Below, piece by piece: positions 63,876 to 64,000 of a stretch of 64,000 nt of DNA; the first letter of the stretch is position 1, and each line of letters begins with the position of its first letter. Both the position numbers and the translations under genes were made by a program. Source of the DNA: Tenacibaculum sp. MAR_2009_124. Its GTDB lineage: Bacteria > Bacteroidota > Bacteroidia > Flavobacteriales > Flavobacteriaceae. The notes below the pieces were generated by a model that worked only from the letters and a program-made list of their open reading frames with translations, was not told the DNA's origin and made no database searches. The DNA is taken from positions 434,001 to 498,000 of the forward strand of contig NZ_FNSF01000005.1 of assembly GCF_900105455.1 (NCBI RefSeq). The letters run 5' to 3'.

Positions 63876-64000
63876 TTACCCAACAATATTGATAATCTTC
63901 CCAGGCACAATAATCACCTTCTTTGGCTCTCGTCCTGCGAGTTGTTGTTGTGTTTTTTCATGAGCCATTACTGTTTTTTCAATATCCTCTTTACTCATAT
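63876..64000 (-). CDS. leuS: Leucyl-tRNA synthetase, C-terminal end
   Basis: The last 41 codons of a gene that starts outside the window. The C-terminal domain reads HEKTQQQLAGREPKKVIIV, then PGKIINIVG-stop, the usual LeuRS ending that binds tRNA-Leu. The start region is not visible. By coincidence a tRNA-Leu gene also lies in the window at 46.5 kb. Confidence 0.85.
   Translation of the reverse strand, partial: MSKEDIEKTVMAHEKTQQQLAGREPKKVIIVPGKIINIVG

Overview
The window looks like chromosomal DNA from a marine Flavobacteriaceae member (Bacteroidota), possibly Tenacibaculum or a relative. The evidence is strong AT-richness, the Bacteroidota promoter signature (TTTG, about 20 bp, TAnnTTTG), a type IX secretion sorting tail, a TonB receptor paired with a DUF5689 lipoprotein, several DUF3857 transglutaminase-like proteins and the DUF4254/GT9 pair. 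The genus is an inference.

1-16 kb is an accessory, defence-rich region. A type I restriction-modification locus runs hsdR(end)-hsdS-[DUF3883 protein - Septu-like ATPase - HNH nuclease]-hsdM-[PD-(D/E)xK/DUF5655 protein], so three non-RM genes sit between hsdS and hsdM. About 1.9 kb of repeat-filled noncoding DNA follows. It holds two 377-bp direct repeats, long-hairpin repeats, a strictly phased 21-bp array and a 160-bp MITE-like element. Next come a coiled-coil protein of unknown function, a 16-unit heptamer satellite and a full-length 1391-residue Cas9 on the minus strand. This Cas9 has lost two RuvC catalytic residues: the RuvC-I Asp is Ser9 and the RuvC-III His is Leu958. It keeps the HNH residues. 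A divergent tracrRNA-like transcript with a strong terminator lies upstream, but no cas1, cas2 or CRISPR array is in the window. This orphan, apparently RuvC-dead Cas9 is the most interesting object here.

16-34 kb is core and nutrient-uptake DNA. It holds a frameshifted transglutaminase-like gene, a PiT phosphate transporter with a phosphate-type porin behind a Pho-box-like promoter, a metallophosphoesterase, a secreted M28 peptidase, a TonB receptor/DUF5689 pair divergent from a secreted endonuclease/phosphatase, recJ with an OsmC-like protein, and an AhpD-like protein.

34-54 kb holds housekeeping genes: mscL, alr-tdk, DUF4254-GT9, a PAP2 phosphatase, and the rimP-nusA-infB operon with an intrinsic-terminator-like hairpin in its leader. 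It also holds a universal stress protein, tRNA-Leu(UAG), an M20 dipeptidase, a two-component system, and a BlaI/BlaR1-type operon whose promoter lies inside two operator palindromes.

54-64 kb holds a frameshifted DUF4407 gene, two tandem DUF3857 proteins, a YhhN-like membrane protein, TesB, a GNAT/FemAB-like protein, DUF1456, a PepSY protein and the end of leuS. A repeat pair seen near 2.0-2.4 kb recurs in inverted orientation at 63.3-63.7 kb.
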